DNA of 64,000 bases from JACMJL01 sp963791805 (lineage in GTDB: Bacteria; Bacillota; Clostridia; Clostridiales; Clostridiaceae): the NCBI GenBank assembly GCA_963791805.1, contig CAWBTU010000003.1, positions 930,001-994,000 of the forward strand, written 5' to 3'. The notes beneath the pieces were generated by a model, which saw only the letters and a program-made list of their open reading frames with translations, searched no databases and was not told the DNA's origin. Below are positions 62,152 through 64,000 of the stretch, in pieces. Each line of letters begins with the position of its first letter. The stretch's first letter is position 1. Made by a program: the position numbers and the translations under genes.

Positions 62152-63003
62152 ATGTCGTCAATAAGAGAAATTTATGCATCAGACATTATTAAAGTTGTAA
62201 AAAATTTATGTATAGACGCAAATTATTATCTTTCAAAGGATATTAAAAATAAATTAAAAGAGGCAGCTAGGGAAGAAACGTGGCCAATTGCAAAGGATGT
62301 ATTAGATAAACTATTGGTAAATGCTGAGATTGCAGAAAATGAAAATGTGCCAATGTGCCAGGACACAGGAATGGCATGTGTATTTGTGTCTTTAGGTCAA
62401 GATGTACATATAGTTGGAGGTAATTTAGAGGAAGCTATTAATCTAGGAGTTAAGCAGGGTTATAAAGAAGGGTATCTAAGGAAATCAGTAGTTGGAGATC
62501 CGCTAGAAAGAATTAACACAGGAGATAATACTCCTGCTGTAATATATTATGATATTGTTCCTGGAAATAAACTGAAAATTGCAGTAGCACCCAAAGGTTT
62601 TGGATCAGAGAATATGAGCAAAATAAAAATGCTGAAACCTTCAGATGGAATAGAAGGTGTTAAACAATTCATACTTGATACCGTAAAAGAAGCAGGCCCT
62701 AATCCATGTCCTCCAACAATAATTGGAGTAGGAATAGGTGGTACCTTTGATAAGGTTGCAGTTTTAGCTAAGAAGGCTCTTTTGAGACCAATAAATATGC
62801 CCAATGAGAACCCATTTTATGAAGAATTAGAAAAAGAATTATTAGAGAAGATAAACGAAATGGGGGTTGGACCTCAAGGCTTTGGAGGGAAAACAACTTC
62901 TTTAGGTATTAATATAGAAGTATATCCAACTCATATTGCAGGGCTTCCTGTGGCAGTCAACGTAAGTTGCCATGCTACAAGACATGCTGAAATAACAATT
63001 TAG
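62152..63003 (+). CDS. Fe-S hydro-lyase alpha subunit, probable mesaconase
   Basis: A 283-residue TtdA/FumA-N family protein. Three cysteines for a [4Fe-4S] cluster are visible: Cys69 (PMCQDTG), Cys186 (NPCPPT) and Cys273 (VSCHATRH). By sequence alone it is a fumarate/tartrate dehydratase subunit. Its place between methylaspartase and citramalate/citrate lyase genes argues for hydration of mesaconate to (S)-citramalate, the third step of the pathway. Many class I fumarases also accept mesaconate. ATG 62152 has aggagga 9 nt upstream. Confidence 0.85.
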   Translation: MSSIREIYASDIIKVVKNLCIDANYYLSKDIKNKLKEAAREETWPIAKDVLDKLLVNAEIAENENVPMCQDTGMACVFVSLGQDVHIVGGNLEEAINLGVKQGYKEGYLRKSVVGDPLERINTGDNTPAVIYYDIVPGNKLKIAVAPKGFGSENMSKIKMLKPSDGIEGVKQFILDTVKEAGPNPCPPTIIGVGIGGTFDKVAVLAKKALLRPINMPNENPFYEELEKELLEKINEMGVGPQGFGGKTTSLGINIEVYPTHIAGLPVAVNVSCHATRHAEITI

Positions 63004-63020
63004 AGTGAGGAGGATTATTG

Positions 63021-63584
63021 ATGGAAAAAAGAATAACAACTCCTCTAACAGAGGATAAAATTAAAGATTTACATGCTGGAGATACAGTGCTACTCTCTGG
63101 AACGATATACACTGCAAGAGATGCAGCTCATAAAAGATTGGTGGAGTTAATTCAAACAGGAAAGAAGCTGCCAATAGAGCTAAAGAACCAAATAATTTAT
63201 TATGTAGGGCCTACACCTGCGAAACCTGGTAAAGTGATGGGATCTGCGGGACCTACAACTAGTTATAGAATGGATTCTTACGCCCCAAGTCTACTTGAGT
63301 TAGGACTTAAAGGTATGATTGGAAAAGGATTAAGGTCCGAAGAAGTTGTTCAGTCAATAATCAAAAACAAAGCAGTGTATTTTGGAGCTATAGGTGGAGC
63401 AGCGGCTTTGATTGGTAAATCAATTAAAAGTGCTGAAATTCTCGCGTATGAAGACTTAGGGGCTGAAGCAATCAGAGAACTTGAAGTAAAAGATTTTCCT
63501 GTAGTGGTTATAATAGATAGTGAAGGTAATAATCTATATGAAATTGGTCAAAAGAATTATTTAGATAACATAAAGGAAGAATAA
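63021..63584 (+). CDS. Fe-S hydro-lyase beta subunit, probable mesaconase
   Basis: A 187-residue TtdB/FumA-C family protein. LHAGDTVLLSGTIYTARDAA, YYVGPTPAKPGKVMGSAGPT and SYRMDSYAPSLLELG are family motifs. It pairs with the alpha subunit 17 nt upstream; citD starts 1 nt after its stop, so the hydratase and lyase are co-translated. Confidence 0.87.
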   Translation: MEKRITTPLTEDKIKDLHAGDTVLLSGTIYTARDAAHKRLVELIQTGKKLPIELKNQIIYYVGPTPAKPGKVMGSAGPTTSYRMDSYAPSLLELGLKGMIGKGLRSEEVVQSIIKNKAVYFGAIGGAAALIGKSIKSAEILAYEDLGAEAIRELEVKDFPVVVIIDSEGNNLYEIGQKNYLDNIKEE

Positions 63585-63585
63585 G

Positions 63586-63849
63586 ATGAAGATAATTAAA
63601 GCTGCCAAGGCGGGAACTCTAGAATCTAATGATATATTAATTATGGTTTCTCCAAATCCTGAAGGTGGAATTAGCCTAAGTTTGGAGAGTATTGTATTTA
63701 AGCAGTTTGGTGAGTCAATAAAGACAACAATTCTAGAAAAGTTGAATGAATTAGATGTTAAGGATATAACAATAGTTGCTCAGGATAAAGGTGCATTAGA
63801 TTACACTATAAAATCAAGGGTAGAAACAGCTGTTAGAAGAGCACTATAG
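63586..63849 (+). CDS. citD: Citramalate/citrate lyase gamma subunit (acyl carrier)
   Basis: An 87-residue acyl carrier protein. Ser14 in KAGTLESND is where the phosphoribosyl-dephospho-CoA group is attached in citrate lyase, and SIKTTILEKL and VETAVRRAL fit the family. Citrate and citramalate lyases share this subunit type; the methylaspartate context favours citramalate lyase, which splits citramalate into acetate and pyruvate. Confidence 0.92.
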   Translation: MKIIKAAKAGTLESNDILIMVSPNPEGGISLSLESIVFKQFGESIKTTILEKLNELDVKDITIVAQDKGALDYTIKSRVETAVRRAL

Positions 63850-63866
63850 TTAGTAGAGGTGTTAGA

Positions 63867-64000
63867 ATGAATAAACTTAGAAGGACTATGCTTTTTATAC
63901 CAGGGAACAATCCAGGTATGCTTCAAAATGCAGGAATACTAGGAGCAGATTCTGTTATTTTGGATTTAGAGGATGCAGTAAGTGTAACAGAAAAGGACTC
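63867..64000 (+). CDS. citE: Citramalate/citrate lyase beta subunit, partial
   Basis: The first 44 codons are present and the gene runs off the window. NKLRRTMLFIPGNNPGMLQN and DSVILDLEDAVSVTEKD match CitE, a TIM-barrel lyase; LDLEDAV carries metal-binding acidic residues. It starts 17 nt after citD, after agaggtg. CitF (alpha) should follow. Confidence 0.92.
   Translation, partial: MNKLRRTMLFIPGNNPGMLQNAGILGADSVILDLEDAVSVTEKD

Noticed and set aside
1..64000. CRISPR arrays, rRNA genes and insertion-sequence transposases
   Set aside because: No regularly spaced identical repeats with unique spacers, no rRNA sequence and no transposase gene were seen.

Overview
The window is AT-rich, low-GC Firmicute DNA and is almost certainly from a Clostridium-type anaerobe. 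The evidence is the gene order radA-disA-carD-PIN/TRAM-ispD-cysS-mrnC-rlmB-yacP-sigH, the str/S10/spc/alpha ribosomal clusters in clostridial order, strong AAGGAGG ribosome binding sites, frequent GTG/TTG starts, the sporulation genes sigH and cwlD, and a glutamate-fermentation (methylaspartate) operon of the kind known from C. tetanomorphum and C. cochlearium.

Layout. (1) 1-4980 is an accessory island. It has a eukaryote-type Ser/Thr kinase, a convergent HTH plus nuclease-like gene pair, a second HTH regulator and a coiled-coil DNA-binding-type protein. The island ends abruptly at 4981 inside radA, so only the 3' half of radA remains here; its 5' half must lie left of the window. The two HTH regulators are divergent and share a 15-bp operator-like sequence. 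Iterated repeats sit just inside the island boundary. (2) 4981-14315 is a housekeeping block: radA 3' part, disA (c-di-AMP), a Cys-rich MazG-like protein, carD, PIN/TRAM, ispD, cysS, mrnC, rlmB, yacP and sigH. (3) 14385-31865 holds two tRNAs, tuf1, rpmG-secE-nusG, rplKA, rplJL with an L10 leader, rpoBC, an L7Ae-like gene, rpsL-rpsG-fusA and tuf2. (4) 31963-47696 is the S10/spc/alpha supercluster from rpsJ to rplQ, including secY, adk, map, infA, rpmJ and rpoA. (5) 47877-52149 holds the ECF energy-coupling module (ecfA1, ecfA2, ecfT), truA, rplM and rpsI. (6) 52423-64000 holds cwlD, then a GntR regulator and the methylaspartate pathway: glutamate mutase S, MutL and E, methylaspartase, a two-subunit Fe-S hydratase best read as mesaconase, and citramalate/citrate lyase gamma and beta (the latter cut by the window edge). 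A DbpA-type helicase and an MFS transporter sit inside this block.

Four core genes are disrupted in the sequence as given. rpsH and cwlD each lack one A in an A5 run, tuf2 has one extra base, and glmE has an in-frame TAA. Because rpsH is normally essential and two lesions are homopolymer losses, sequence error is the first explanation for those. The glmE stop is a substitution-type change and matters more, because it would break the first step of an otherwise complete pathway.

The most unusual parts are the radA-inserted island with its shared-operator regulators, a hairpin placed exactly between the nusG Shine-Dalgarno and its start codon, a covarying pair of leaders before rplK and rplA, and the methylaspartate gene set with a candidate operator at its promoter.
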